Positions 47,753 through 57,448 of a stretch of 64,000 bases of DNA are shown in pieces. How positions within the stretch are numbered: the first letter of the stretch is position 1; each line of letters starts with the position of its first letter. The position numbers and the translations under genes are program-made. The DNA lies in assembly GCF_000367525.1 (NCBI RefSeq), contig NZ_HF570956.1:1305185-1369184 (forward strand). The letters run 5' to 3'. The notes below the pieces were generated by a model. The model was given only the letters and a program-made list of their open reading frames with translations. It searched no databases and had not been told where the DNA came from. Source of the DNA: Phycicoccus elongatus Lp2. GTDB lineage: Bacteria > Actinomycetota > Actinomycetes > Actinomycetales > Dermatophilaceae.

Positions 47753-48975
47753 CGCCGTGACTTCGGGGTCCGTTTGGGCTGGTTGCGCGGCCCGGTCTGG
47801 CCGGTCTGGCCTGCTTGAACCCACTTGTGGACCGCGCGGCCGGTGACCGTGGACGCGCCGTCGACGCCTTCGGCGCCCGAGGGACGGTATGCCGTGGCCT
47901 CACCGTCGACGCCCGCTGCGGGCTCGCTCGGCGCGGTCGGCGAGGACTCATCGCTGGAGTCGGACCCCGTCCCCCCCGTGCGTGCCGCGACCTTCGCCCG
48001 AGCGGCCTGCGACCGCTTGGCACGCTTCTCGAGGTCCACAACCGCCGGATCCCTGCGCCGCAACGAGACCAGGATCGGAGTCGCGATGAAGATCGAGCTG
48101 TAGGCACCGACGACCAGGCCGATGAACAGCACGAGCGACAGGTCGAGCAGAACGCCCGGGCCGAGCCACACGATGCCGACGATCAGAACGGCCAGGATCG
48201 GGAGCGCCCCGACGACAGTCGTGTTGATCGAGCGGACCATCGTCTGGTTGACGGCGAGGTTGGCGGCCTGGGCATAGGTGGATCGCCCATTGGCGAAGGC
48301 TTCCGCGGTGTTCTCGCGCACCTTGTCGAAGACGACGACCGTGTCGTAGATCGAGTAGCCCAGGACCGTGAGGAAACCGATCATGGTCGCGGGTGAGACC
48401 TCGAAACCGGTGAGGGCGTAGACGCCCACGGTGATGACCATGTCGTGTCCCAGGGCAACCAGGGCTGCCGCCGCCATCTTCCAGGTGCGGAAGTACAACG
48501 CCATCACGAGCGCGACGAGCAGCAAGAAGATGACGAGCGCCTGGAGCGCCTTCTGACTGACCGTCGTCCCCCAGGAGGGGCCGATGAAGGTCGCGCTGAC
48601 GTCCTTGTCCTGCACACCAAAGGTCTGGACGAGAGCGGCCTTGACCTTCGCGCTCGCCTCATCGGAGAGTCGCTCGGTCTGGATCCGGATTGTGCCGGTG
48701 CCGAGCTTGGTGATGTTGGCCGAGTTGCCCTCGCCCGAGCTGCGGACGGCTTCGCGTGCCTTGGCCTCGTAGTCCGCAGGAGCGCTCGTGGCCGCCACCC
48801 GGAACTCGGATCCGCCGCGGAACTCGAGCCCGAGATTGAGTCCCTTGAACAGCAGGCCACCGACGGCGATCGCCAGCACGACGAGCGAGACCAGGTAGAA
48901 CCGGCGACGCTGGGGAACGACGGGGACCGAGCGCTTGCCGCTGTAGAGGTCATTGCCGAAGGTGGAGAAGCTCAC
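47749..48975 (-). CDS. secF: Protein translocase subunit SecF
   Basis: A 408-residue membrane protein of the SecDF auxiliary complex that uses the proton gradient to pull exported proteins. Six helices are expected; visible signatures are GLNLGLEFRGGSEF and the GYSIYDTVVVFDKVREN loop. A long Ser/Gly/Ala-rich cytoplasmic tail extends beyond residue 330. Its GTG overlaps the secD stop. Confidence 0.96.
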   Translation of the reverse strand: MSFSTFGNDLYSGKRSVPVVPQRRRFYLVSLVVLAIAVGGLLFKGLNLGLEFRGGSEFRVAATSAPADYEAKAREAVRSSGEGNSANITKLGTGTIRIQTERLSDEASAKVKAALVQTFGVQDKDVSATFIGPSWGTTVSQKALQALVIFLLLVALVMALYFRTWKMAAAALVALGHDMVITVGVYALTGFEVSPATMIGFLTVLGYSIYDTVVVFDKVRENTAEAFANGRSTYAQAANLAVNQTMVRSINTTVVGALPILAVLIVGIVWLGPGVLLDLSLVLFIGLVVGAYSSIFIATPILVSLRRRDPAVVDLEKRAKRSQAARAKVAARTGGTGSDSSDESSPTAPSEPAAGVDGEATAYRPSGAEGVDGASTVTGRAVHKWVQAGQTGQTGPRNQPKRTPKSRR

Positions 48976-50771
48976 GACGCGCTCCCTTCACTCGTGGCCA
49001 CGGCTCGCCCGGGATTGGGCACGAACCGGCCGCGACCGGCATACGAGGTCCGCTTCTGGGCGCCCAGCTTCGTCGGATCCAGGCCGGACCACGGGTGGCC
49101 ATCCCTGAAGAACTTCCGGCGCGCCAGGAGGGCCACGAGCGGATGAGAGAACAGGAAGGTGACGAGCAGGTCGATCAAGGTGGTCAGGCCGAGGGTGAAG
49201 GCGAAGCCCCGGACACCCGACGACGCCAGGAGGTAGAGGACGACGGCGGCGAGGAAGTTGACCCCGTCGGCGGCCAGGATGGTCCGCTTGGCGCGGTTCC
49301 ACCCCGTGGCGACCGCACTCTCCAAGGAACGTCCCGAGCGCAACTCGTCCCGGATCCGCTCGAAGTAGACGATGAACGAATCAGCGGTGAAGCCGATGGC
49401 GATGATCAGACCGGTGACACCGGCCATGTCGAGGCGGTAGTTGTGCGACCACCCGAGGATGGTGATGGCCAGGTAGGTCAGCAGCCCGGCGAACACGATG
49501 GACGCGACCGTCACCAGGCCGAGCACGCGGTACTGGGCCAGCGAGTAGAGGAAGACCAGGAGGAGACCGGCCAGGCCGGCCAGCAGGCCGTAGCGCAACT
49601 GCTCGGAACCCAGCGTCGGGCTGATCTCCTCGCGGGTCTGGAGGTCGAAACTGATCGGCAGGGCGCCGAACTTCAACTGCTGGGCCAGGTCGCGGGCCGT
49701 TTCGATGGTGAACCCGCCGGTGATGCTCGCGCGGCCGTCGAGGATGGCCTCATTGAAGCGCGGCGCGACGATGACCTTCGAGTCGAGCGTGGCCGCGAGC
49801 TGGTTCTGCGGTTCGGAGAGGCTCACCATCTTGCGCGAGATGTCGGCGTACTCCTTGGCACCGGTTGACTTGAGGGTCAACTGGATTTCGACGATGTTGC
49901 TCATCTGGCCACTGGGGAGCGCCTGGTAGCCGGCGGCCGCGTCCTGGATCTCGGATCCGGGAACGACAACCGGTCCGAGGATGTACTTGACCGCACCGGT
50001 CTGGTCGCACGTGACCAACGGCTTGGCCGGGTCGTCGATGAGGGAGTCGACGGCGCCGGGGTCGGCACAGTTGAGCGCCGCAAAGAGGGTCTGGAGCTCG
50101 GGAGTGACCCACTCGAGACTGGTGGGGTCCGGTGCCGACGAGTTGCTGCCTGATGCGCTGGCCGATGGTGACGGCGAGGGCGTGGCGGCCGGCGAGGCAC
50201 TGTCTGTCGCTGCCGGGGTGGGGGTGTCCATGAGCGCGCCGGGGATCGCACTCTGGGCCGTGGGGCTCGCCTCGGGCGCCGGGCTCACGACCGGCGCCTC
50301 GGTGGTCGACGGCGCCGGGCTGGCACTCGGGTCGACCGTGGGCGACGCCGAGTCCGTCGGGGTCGGGGCGAGGACGCCGTCCGCGATCGCCAGGACCGGC
50401 CGGAACTGCATCTGTGACGAGCGGCGGATCGCGTTCAGGGTCGACTCGGTTGGCGTCCCGGGGATGCTGACGACGATGTTGCGGCCTCCTTGCGTCGTGA
50501 CCTCCGCGCCGGAGATGCCACCGGCATCGACACGCTGCACGATGATGTCGCGGGCCTGGTCGATCTGCTCGGCGCTCACTGTGCTCGCGCCGGTCAGCCG
50601 CGGCTCGAGGATCATCTGGGTGCCGCCCTCGAGGTCGAGGCCGAGCTTGGGGGTCCACCGAGCGTCCCCCCACTGGTGGGCTCCGGTGAGCAGGCCCAGG
50701 AGGGCGACAGTGATCAGCACCATCGCCAGCAGGGCTCGGCGGGCAGCAGTGTGCGCCGAGGTCTGGGCCAC
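48972..50771 (-). CDS. secD: Protein translocase subunit SecD
   Basis: A 599-residue partner of SecF. The first helix is followed by LGLDLEGGTQMIL and the P1 head. A low-complexity Ser/Pro/Ala/Thr insert of about 80 residues (roughly 145–220) interrupts the periplasmic domain, longer than in most homologues. The C-terminal GFTADSFIVYFERIRDE and the last helices are conserved. Starts with GTG, 3 bases after yajC. Confidence 0.96.
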   Translation of the reverse strand: MAQTSAHTAARRALLAMVLITVALLGLLTGAHQWGDARWTPKLGLDLEGGTQMILEPRLTGASTVSAEQIDQARDIIVQRVDAGGISGAEVTTQGGRNIVVSIPGTPTESTLNAIRRSSQMQFRPVLAIADGVLAPTPTDSASPTVDPSASPAPSTTEAPVVSPAPEASPTAQSAIPGALMDTPTPAATDSASPAATPSPSPSASASGSNSSAPDPTSLEWVTPELQTLFAALNCADPGAVDSLIDDPAKPLVTCDQTGAVKYILGPVVVPGSEIQDAAAGYQALPSGQMSNIVEIQLTLKSTGAKEYADISRKMVSLSEPQNQLAATLDSKVIVAPRFNEAILDGRASITGGFTIETARDLAQQLKFGALPISFDLQTREEISPTLGSEQLRYGLLAGLAGLLLVFLYSLAQYRVLGLVTVASIVFAGLLTYLAITILGWSHNYRLDMAGVTGLIIAIGFTADSFIVYFERIRDELRSGRSLESAVATGWNRAKRTILAADGVNFLAAVVLYLLASSGVRGFAFTLGLTTLIDLLVTFLFSHPLVALLARRKFFRDGHPWSGLDPTKLGAQKRTSYAGRGRFVPNPGRAVATSEGSAS

Positions 50772-50774
50772 GAC

Positions 50775-51080
50775 TCAGCTCTCCGCGTCGGGTGCGGTGC
50801 TCGCCGGACCAGAGGGCGTCGCCGGTGGCCGCGTCACGGCGCGCCGGTCGTAGCGGACGTTGACGCCGGGGGCGACCTCGAGGGTCGCGATCGAGTCGTC
50901 GAGGGCGACGATGCGGCCGTAGAGACCCGAACTGGTCATGACCTCGTCGCCCACCGTGAGCGAGGCGTTGATCGCCTGCATGTCACGCGAGCGCTTGCGC
51001 TGGGTCCACATGAGAAAGCCGAGCAGCAGCAGGGGAAGGAGGAGCAACAGCAGGTTGCCGGTGCCGGCACCAGAAGACAT
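50775..51080 (-). CDS. yajC: Preprotein translocase subunit YajC
   Basis: The 101-residue protein has one N-terminal membrane helix (LLLLLLPLLLLGFLMW), a basic QRKRSRDM turn and a beta-rich domain with LTVGDEVMTSSGLYGRIV. It belongs to the yajC–secD–secF operon and associates with SecDF. Confidence 0.95.
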   Translation of the reverse strand: MSSGAGTGNLLLLLLPLLLLGFLMWTQRKRSRDMQAINASLTVGDEVMTSSGLYGRIVALDDSIATLEVAPGVNVRYDRRAVTRPPATPSGPASTAPDAES

Positions 51081-51231
51081 CGAGAAGGCCCTTCACGTCG
51101 TGCGCGCGGTCCCCGACGGGGACGCGGGAGCGGCCCGGGCACGCCGGGCCGTCGGTCCATCGTAAGCGAGGCGCACGAGCCCTCCCAATGGGACGCGCCC
51201 GGAACACCACCGAGCCGGGTCCGTGGTGCCG

Positions 51232-52347
51232 TCAGTCGGTGGCCGAGCCCAGGCGCCCCGGCCCGTCGTCCAGCGGCAGCACGTCCTGGGTCGTCGAGCC
51301 GACCGGAGGTGTGAGGTTCAGGTGCTCCCAGGCCCGACGAGTGGCTGCTCGGCCCCGGGGTGTGCGGACCATGAAGCCCTCCCTCACCAGATAGGGCTCG
51401 GCCACCGTCTCGACGGTGTCGGTCTCCTCCCCCACGGCGACGGCGAGGGTGGAGAGTCCGACCGGGCCGCCCGCGAAGCGTCGGCAGAGGGCCTCGAGCA
51501 CGGCACGGTCGAGCCGGTCCAGACCGGCCGCGTCCACATCGAAGAGGCGCAGCGCAGCGAGCGCGGCAACCTGGTCCACGCGGCCGGATCCGTGCACCTG
51601 CGCCCAGTCCCGCACCCTGCGCAGCAAGCGGTTGGCGATCCGAGGGGTGCCGCGACTGCGCCCGGCGATCTCGGCGATGCCCTCCCCGTCCGCGTCGACA
51701 CCGAGCAGACGTGCCGAACGATGCAGGATCGTCTCGAGGTCGGCGGCATCGTAGTAGTCGAGGTGCCCGGTGAAGCCGAAGCGATCGCGCAGCGGGGCCG
51801 GCAGCAGGCCGGCACGCGTCGTCGCGCCGACGACCGTGAAGGGGGGCAATTCGAGCGGAATGGCGGTGGCCCCCGGGCCCTTGCCGACGATGACGTCGAC
51901 GCGGAAGTCCTCCATCGCCAGGTAGAGCATTTCCTCGGCTGCTCGACTCATCCGGTGGATCTCGTCGAGGAAGAGCACCTCGCCCTCGTCGAGACTGGAC
52001 AGTACGGCGGCAAGGTCACCGGCGTGCTGAATCGCTGGCCCACTCGTCACTCGGATCGGCCGCTCGATCTCGGCTGCGACGATCATCGCCAACGTCGTCT
52101 TGCCCAGTCCCGGAGGTCCGGAGAGCAGCACGTGATCAGGAGTGCTGCCTCGCTGCTTGGCTGCCCGGAGGACCAATCCCAACTGGTCACGGACACGGGG
52201 TTGGCCGGGGAACTCGGCCAACCGCTTGGGCCGCAGCGCCGCCTCGACGATGCGTTCGTCGTCGTCCCCGCCCGCATCGACGACGCGTGCTGTCGCCTCG
52301 AGCGAACCGTCGGACTCGCGGATCTCGCTGCGAAAGCCCTCGGTCAT
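51232..52347 (-). CDS. ruvB: Holliday junction helicase subunit RuvB
   Basis: A 371-residue AAA+ motor for branch migration. Walker [12 protein letters not shown], Walker B FLDEIHR, sensor 1 ATTRAGLL and the arginine-containing PLRDRF are present, and a winged-helix C-terminus ends in [10 protein letters not shown]. It overlaps ruvA by 4 bases. Confidence 0.97.
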   Translation of the reverse strand: MTEGFRSEIRESDGSLEATARVVDAGGDDDERIVEAALRPKRLAEFPGQPRVRDQLGLVLRAAKQRGSTPDHVLLSGPPGLGKTTLAMIVAAEIERPIRVTSGPAIQHAGDLAAVLSSLDEGEVLFLDEIHRMSRAAEEMLYLAMEDFRVDVIVGKGPGATAIPLELPPFTVVGATTRAGLLPAPLRDRFGFTGHLDYYDAADLETILHRSARLLGVDADGEGIAEIAGRSRGTPRIANRLLRRVRDWAQVHGSGRVDQVAALAALRLFDVDAAGLDRLDRAVLEALCRRFAGGPVGLSTLAVAVGEETDTVETVAEPYLVREGFMVRTPRGRAATRRAWEHLNLTPPVGSTTQDVLPLDDGPGRLGSATD

Positions 52348-52949
52348 CGCCGCAACTCTCGGAGGGCAAGACGCAGGTATGCCGCGATCTCAGCGTCTGC
52401 GGGGGCGGTCACCGCGACCCGCTCGACGGCATCGCCGGCCTGCTTGGCGTTCCAGCCCAGCCCGACCAGCGCCTCGGCGACCTGGTCGCGCCAGCCGTCG
52501 GTGGTGACAGCCGCGGACCCCGGCGTGGTCGCGGTGGTGGCCCGCGGCATACCTGCCACCTTGTCCTTGAGTTCCAGGACGAGGCGTTGTGCGGATTTCA
52601 CGCCGATCCCCGGGACCGTTGTCAGGGCCTTGGTGTCACCGGCCGAGAGGGCAGCGGCCAGATCGTCCGGCCCCATGACCGAGAGCATGGCCAGAGCAAT
52701 CCGTGGGCCGACGCCGGAGACGGACTGCACCGTCTCGAACATGTCACGTTCGTCAGTCGTCAGGAATCCGAAGAGGGTCAGCGAGTCCTCACGGACGACC
52801 AGACTGGTCGCCAGCGTCACCTCATCCCCGCGATGGCTCGCCGCGGCCGCCGCAGGGGTGGTGTGGACGAGCAGCCCGACCCCGCCGACGACGACGGTCA
52901 CGCGATCGAGACCGGCCTGCCCGATGGTGCCGGTCACACTGGCGATCAT
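52344..52949 (-). CDS. ruvA: Holliday junction helicase subunit RuvA
   Basis: The 201-residue tetramer subunit binds the four-way junction. The N-terminal [11 protein letters not shown] fold, the helix-hairpin-helix [13 protein letters not shown] and [13 protein letters not shown], and the C-terminal RuvB-binding three-helix domain are seen. The ATG at 52949 overlaps the ruvC stop (ATGA). Confidence 0.97.
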   Translation of the reverse strand: MIASVTGTIGQAGLDRVTVVVGGVGLLVHTTPAAAAASHRGDEVTLATSLVVREDSLTLFGFLTTDERDMFETVQSVSGVGPRIALAMLSVMGPDDLAAALSAGDTKALTTVPGIGVKSAQRLVLELKDKVAGMPRATTATTPGSAAVTTDGWRDQVAEALVGLGWNAKQAGDAVERVAVTAPADAEIAAYLRLALRELRR

Positions 52950-53458
52950 CGCCGGCTCCCCGCTGCCAGCGCGGTCAGGCGGTTCTCGGCCTGGCCACGC
53001 CACAGATGACAGATCGCCAATGCCAGGGCATCAGCAGCGTCGGCCGGCTTGGGCGCGGTGTCGAGGGCGAGGATACGCGTCACCATGGTGGCGACCTGGG
53101 CCTTGTCCGCACGGCCGGAACCGGTGACCGCGGCCTTGACCTCCGTGGGGGTGTGCAGGTGCACGGGAAGACCGCGTTTGGTGGCGGCCAGCATGGCGAT
53201 CGCGGAGGCGTGGGCGGTGGTCATGACCGAGGCGACATTGACGTCGGCGAATACTCGCTCGATCGCCACGACGTCCGGGGCGAACCGGTCCAGCCAGGTC
53301 TCGAGTTCTTGCTCGAGGTAGACCAGCCGCTCGCCGGTCGCTGCGGCGCTCGGCGTGCGCACCACACCCACGGCGACCATGGTGGCTCGTCCGGCGCGGC
53401 CCTCGACGACACCGAGCCCACACCGGGTGAGACCGGGGTCGACACCGAGCACGCGCAC
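52946..53458 (-). CDS. ruvC: Holliday junction resolvase RuvC
   Basis: The 170-residue endonuclease has the acidic catalytic set: aspartate in [11 protein letters not shown], glutamate in AIERVF and the aspartates in [15 protein letters not shown]. The start is GTG 53458. It leads the ruvCAB operon and has a LexA-type box 48 bases upstream. Confidence 0.97.
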   Translation of the reverse strand: MRVLGVDPGLTRCGLGVVEGRAGRATMVAVGVVRTPSAAATGERLVYLEQELETWLDRFAPDVVAIERVFADVNVASVMTTAHASAIAMLAATKRGLPVHLHTPTEVKAAVTGSGRADKAQVATMVTRILALDTAPKPADAADALALAICHLWRGQAENRLTALAAGSRR

Positions 53459-53505
53459 GAGGTCTCCTTGGTCCGGCGAGGCGGCCCCAACGGCATACCG
53501 CTGGG

Positions 53506-53521
53506 GTGAACAGATGTTCGA
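53506..53521 (-). promoter_or_regulatory. LexA (SOS) box upstream of ruvCAB
   Basis: The minus-strand sequence TCGAACATCTGTTCAC matches the actinobacterial SOS consensus TCGAAC-N4-GTTCGA in 10 of 12 fixed positions. It lies 48 bases before the ruvC start codon in the promoter region. ruv genes are SOS-regulated in many bacteria, so LexA repression is likely. Confidence 0.7.
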
Positions 53522-53579
53522 TCACCCACGCTACCCCGCGTGCCCCACGCGTCACCTCCGCGACACGCGCGGAGGCAGT

Positions 53580-54335
53580 TCACTCCTCGTCGAGCGCTGC
53601 CAGCACCTCGTCGGGGATGTCGCCGTTGGCGAAGACGTCCTGGACGTCATCGGAGTCCTCGAGGGCCTCGATGACGCGGATCATCTTCTTGGCGCCCTCG
53701 AGGTCGAGCGGCACCTGCAGGTTCGGCACCCACGAGGCCTCGGCCGAGTCGTAGTCGACACCGGCCTCCTGGACCGCCTTGCGGACCGAGACGAAGTCGG
53801 TGGCCTCGGAGACGATCTCCCAGGAGTCACCGTTGTCGTTGACCTCCTCGGCACCCGCGTCGAGGACGATCTCGAGGATGTCGTCCTCGCTGCGGTCACC
53901 CTTGGGGATGATGACGACGCCCTTGCGGTCGAAGACGTAGGCGACCGAGCCGGGATCCGCGAGGTTGCCGCCGTTGCGCGACAGCGCGGTGCGAACCTCG
54001 GCTGCCGCCCGGTTGCGGTTGTCGGTCAGGCACTCGATGAGGAGGGCGACACCCCCGGGCGCGTAGCCCTCATAGGTGATGTTCTGCCAGTCGCTTCCGC
54101 CGGCCTCGGCACCGGAGCCGCGCTTGACGGCGCGGTCGATGTTGTCATTGGGGACCGAGGACTTCTTCGCCTTCTGGATCGCGTCGTAGAGGGTCGGGTT
54201 GCCCCCGGGGTCACCACCGCCCTGCTTGGCCGCGACCTCGATGTTCTTGATCAGCTTGGCGAAGAGCTTGCCCCGCTTGGCGTCGATGGCGGCCTTCTTG
54301 TGCTTGGTGGTCGCCCATTTGGAGTGGCCGGACAC
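53580..54335 (-). CDS. yebC: YebC/PmpR-family protein
   Basis: The 251-residue protein begins [21 protein letters not shown], the invariant YebC N-terminus, and has the acidic middle domain [13 protein letters not shown]. Members have been described as DNA-binding regulators and, more recently, as translation factors at proline-rich stretches. It lies upstream of ruvC as usual. The start codon is GTG. Confidence 0.95.
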   Translation of the reverse strand: MSGHSKWATTKHKKAAIDAKRGKLFAKLIKNIEVAAKQGGGDPGGNPTLYDAIQKAKKSSVPNDNIDRAVKRGSGAEAGGSDWQNITYEGYAPGGVALLIECLTDNRNRAAAEVRTALSRNGGNLADPGSVAYVFDRKGVVIIPKGDRSEDDILEIVLDAGAEEVNDNGDSWEIVSEATDFVSVRKAVQEAGVDYDSAEASWVPNLQVPLDLEGAKKMIRVIEALEDSDDVQDVFANGDIPDEVLAALDEE

Positions 54336-54432
54336 GTCGGTCTCCTGCTCGTGGTTCTCGGTTCTCGATCGCCGAGCATCCTAACCCCGGCCTGCCCGGC
54401 ACCTCGTGCGCAGAGCGGCATACCGTCGTCGC

Positions 54433-54874
54433 ATGGCGCACCGCTTCCGTTTCGCGACCACCTGGCGGGGCGCCGGCCGGCGCGGCGACACTCTTCGACA
54501 CCCTCGCCGACGTCGACGCGTATGCCGCGTGGTGGCCGGAGGTGTGCGGCGTCGCCCGGCTGTCGGCGGACGCCGGTCGCGTGTCGATCCGCTCGGTGCT
54601 GCCGTGGACCCTGGACCTGGTCATCACCCGAACCGTGGAGGACCGGCCCTCGGGGATCCTGCGGGTCGACCTGGCCGGGGACCTGGCCGGCTGGGCGCAG
54701 TGGGTCGTGCGCGACGGCCGTGCCGACTACGACCAGGCCTGCGACGTGCGCACCCCGGTGCTGCGGAGACTTCCCCGGGCACTCGACCCGCTCATGCGGT
54801 GGAACCACGCCGCGATGATGAGCTCGGGCGAGGCGGGGCTGCGCCGGCACCTGGCCGGGCACGAGGGGAGCTGA
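54433..54874 (+). pseudogene. Frameshifted SRPBCC (polyketide cyclase-like) protein
   Basis: Starts at ATG 54433 with AHRFRFATTW. The family sequence then continues one frame later as GAATLFDTLADVDAYAAWWPEV and VSIRSVLPWTLDLVITRTV to a stop at 54874. The shift falls in the G-rich run near 54,473–54,480. SRPBCC proteins bind hydrophobic ligands in a helix-grip fold. It could be a pseudogene or a single-base assembly error. Confidence 0.7.
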
Positions 54875-54957
54875 CCGCGCCACGCCCCCGGACGCCATCG
54901 GTTCAGAGCGGTCGAGCCCCCACCCGCGAGGAGCGCGGAGGCCGACGAACAGATCAC

Positions 54958-55569
54958 TCACGCCACCACGGTGCCCCGGACGGTCGCCACGAAGTGGGAG
55001 TGGAAGCGGTGGTCGCCGGTCACCTCGGGATGGAACGAGGTGGCGAGCAGGTTGCCCTGCCGCACCGCCACAGGATGCTCGCGACCCAGGGGACGGACGG
55101 ACGCGAGCACCTCGACCTCACTCCCCCACTGCTCGACCCAGGGCGCGCGGATGAAGACCGCACGAACCGGCTGGGGACCGAGTTGCCGGATGTGCAGGTC
55201 CTCCTCGTATGAGTCGACCTGGCGCCCGAAGGCGTTGCGCCGCACCGTGATGTCGAGACCGCCGAGCGTCTGCTGGTCGCTCGTGCCATCAGTGATCCGG
55301 TCCGCGAGCATGATCATCCCGGCACAGGAGCCGTAGACCGGGAGCCCGTCCCGGATGGCCGTGACCAGCGGGTCCCGCAGCTCGAAGGCGCGCACGAGCT
55401 TGTCCATGACGGTGGACTCGCCGCCGGGGATGACCAGGCCGTCGATCTCCTCCAGCTCACGGGGGCGACGGATGGCCCGGGTGGCCGCACCCGCGGACTC
55501 CAGCGCACGGACGTGCTCGCGCACGTCGCCCTGGACGGCGAGGACGCCGATGACCGGCATGCCGCTCAC
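54958..55569 (-). CDS. pdxT: Pyridoxal 5'-phosphate synthase glutaminase subunit PdxT
   Basis: The 203-residue class I glutaminase supplies ammonia to PdxS. It has [13 protein letters not shown], nucleophile [10 protein letters not shown] and the His/Glu dyad in SFHPEVTGD. The GTG at 55569 overlaps the stop of a hydrolase remnant; an ATG three codons on is an alternative. pdxS is 4.4 kb away rather than adjacent. Confidence 0.95.
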   Translation of the reverse strand: MSGMPVIGVLAVQGDVREHVRALESAGAATRAIRRPRELEEIDGLVIPGGESTVMDKLVRAFELRDPLVTAIRDGLPVYGSCAGMIMLADRITDGTSDQQTLGGLDITVRRNAFGRQVDSYEEDLHIRQLGPQPVRAVFIRAPWVEQWGSEVEVLASVRPLGREHPVAVRQGNLLATSFHPEVTGDHRFHSHFVATVRGTVVA

Positions 55570-55910
55570 GGCCAGCCGCCCTCGTCGACGCCACCGGGGA
55601 TGTCGGCGTCCACGGCATACGGGGTGCGGGAGAAGCGGAACGACGCGAGGTCGAGGTGCGAGGGCGTCCCGTCGGCGACGTGCAGGGGCTCGCCGGCGAA
55701 GTAGCCGTCCATGATCGAGCCCATGCGGTACTGCACGTCCTCGCCCGGCACGGGTCCGGTGGCGCGGCCGTCGAGGGTCCCGGCGGCCCCGGACCAGACG
55801 AGCTCTCCGCCACGCACGACGCCGGCGACCATCGAGGGGGTACCCCCCTCGCGCTGGGCGGAGGCCAGCGTGTGGTCCAGGCGCGTGCGGGTGCGTTCGG
55901 TCAGGCTCAC
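55566..55910 (-). pseudogene. Serine hydrolase (beta-lactamase-like) with large internal deletion
   Basis: The 114-residue frame joins the N-terminal part of a beta-lactamase-family hydrolase ([19 protein letters not shown], then QYRMGSI) directly to its C-terminal end ([37 protein letters not shown]). The expected S-x-x-K catalytic motif should follow YRMGSI and is missing, as are some 200–250 central residues. The deletion keeps the frame. It cannot be an active hydrolase. Confidence 0.75.
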
Positions 55911-55992
55911 GACATCAGAGGGTATGCCGCGCGGGAACCTCCCGTCGCCGCCGGTCGTTGACACCCGCTCCCGACGAAAGGACACCACCCCG

Positions 55993-56622
55993 GTGCCGCT
56001 CCCCCCAGCTGCTGACCAGGCCCGACGACTCATCGACCTCGGGATCGCCGACGTGGCGGGAGTCGACCCGCAGGCGGTGCTCGCCCTGGCCGGTGGGGCA
56101 GCCGATGGCGACCTCGTCGTCCTCCCCGCACCGGCGTCCGTGCTTGCCCCACTCCTCGGGCTCGGCGGGCGGCCCGGCTTCGTCGTCGAGGACATGACCG
56201 ACGTCGACGAGTTCGTGCCGACGATGGCGATGCCGGGAGGGCCGTACGTGGTACGCGGGCTCGACCGTGGAGACGAGTTCGCGAGCGTCCGACCGGCCGA
56301 CGCGGTGCCGGTCATCGAGGAACGAGGGCGGTCGCCACTGACCCTCGTCGAGGGCCTCCATTGGGCGATCCAGGACGACGGGGTGCTGGAGCGCAACCAC
56401 TGCTACATGACGATCGGGTCGCGAAAGCAGCGGGCGAACGGGACGTTCGACGCGCGCACGCCGGCGCTGTGGATCAGCAACGGCACCGGCCGCGACGGCC
56501 GGGAGCGCAAGGGCGCACCAAAGGTCGGCTGGTGCTGGTGGCGCAACCACCACACCTGGCTGGGAATCGCCTCGTGCGCGGCGCGCAGTGCCCTTCAGCC
56601 AGCCAGTAGTGGGCGCCGGTAG
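55993..56622 (+). CDS. DUF5701 family protein
   Basis: A 209-residue protein from GTG 55993, with a purine-rich GAAAGGA about 10 bases upstream. Conserved segments are GPYVVRGLDRGDEFASVRP, LTLVEGLHWAI, RNHCYMTIGSRK, ALWIS and PKVGWCWWRNHHTWLGIAS, typical of this actinobacterial family of unknown function. Its end overlaps the converging GNAT gene by 28 bases. Confidence 0.85.
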   Translation: MPLPPAADQARRLIDLGIADVAGVDPQAVLALAGGAADGDLVVLPAPASVLAPLLGLGGRPGFVVEDMTDVDEFVPTMAMPGGPYVVRGLDRGDEFASVRPADAVPVIEERGRSPLTLVEGLHWAIQDDGVLERNHCYMTIGSRKQRANGTFDARTPALWISNGTGRDGRERKGAPKVGWCWWRNHHTWLGIASCAARSALQPASSGRR

Positions 56623-57395
56623 ACCGTCCACGTCGGGCGGTCCGGCTCGAAGCCCACGCCCCGGTAGACGCGGCCGGCAGGATTGTCGACCCCCGTGACG
56701 ATGACGAAGCGCGTGACCCCCTGGGTCGCCGCCCACTGCGCTGCGACACCGAGCAGGTGGGCCGCGAGGCCTCGGCGCCGGTGCTCCGGGCGGGTGCCGA
56801 CGTCCTGGTACCTCGCCAGACCGTCACCGACGACGATCCCCAGGTCCGCGGCGAGCCGCCCGTCGCCGTCGAAGGCGCCGACGAAGAGCGCCCCACCGGC
56901 CGCAACGACCTCGCGCTGGATGTCGGTCCGGGCCCTGACGAAGCGCTCGTGGCTGCTCGCTTCGTACTCCCCGCTCTCCTCGTTCTCCGCGAGCTCGACC
57001 GCGATGCGGGCCCCCCAGTCGGCGTCCGTGGTGAGCGGGCGGACGGCATACCCCTGCGGGCAGGGCGCCAGACGCGGGAGACCGGCCATGGCGAGGGACT
57101 CGTCCTCCTCGAGCTCGACACCGTGACCGTCCCAGGCGCTCGGCGTCGGGGCGCCCACGAGGCCGATGCTCACCCAGTCCGCCTCGGCAAAGACATCGGC
57201 GTGGCGGGCCAGCCAGCGGGCTGCGTCGTCGCTGGCACTGGGGTCGGTGACGAGGACGAAGTTCCCCCAGTGGTAACCGGGGTTGCGGGGGGTCCGGACG
57301 ACGAGGTGGTCGTCGTGGCGCTCGACGTGCGACCCACTCGCCTCCAGCACGGTGAGGTCGGTGGCCCAACGGGCGGGCAGCGGGGAGGGGTCCAC
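56595..57395 (-). CDS. GNAT-family N-acetyltransferase
   Basis: The 266-residue protein has a C-terminal GNAT domain: YQDVGTRPEHRRRGLAAHLL (acetyl-CoA loop) and VDNPAGRVYRGVGFEP. The N-terminal 120 residues are a second, degenerate GNAT-like unit (HWGNFVLVTDP). Substrate unknown. The start is GTG 57395, 53 bases from the divergent kynU start. Confidence 0.87.
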   Translation of the reverse strand: MDPSPLPARWATDLTVLEASGSHVERHDDHLVVRTPRNPGYHWGNFVLVTDPSASDDAARWLARHADVFAEADWVSIGLVGAPTPSAWDGHGVELEEDESLAMAGLPRLAPCPQGYAVRPLTTDADWGARIAVELAENEESGEYEASSHERFVRARTDIQREVVAAGGALFVGAFDGDGRLAADLGIVVGDGLARYQDVGTRPEHRRRGLAAHLLGVAAQWAATQGVTRFVIVTGVDNPAGRVYRGVGFEPDRPTWTVYRRPLLAG

Positions 57396-57448
57396 CCGTC
57401 GAGGGTATCGAGGTCGGGGCCCGACCTTCGATGCAATACCGTCCAGTC

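Noticed and set aside
45815-47818. 667-codon open frame antisense to relA and apt
   Set aside because: Composition mirrors the complementary coding frames and no motif is recognisable; relA and apt are certain.
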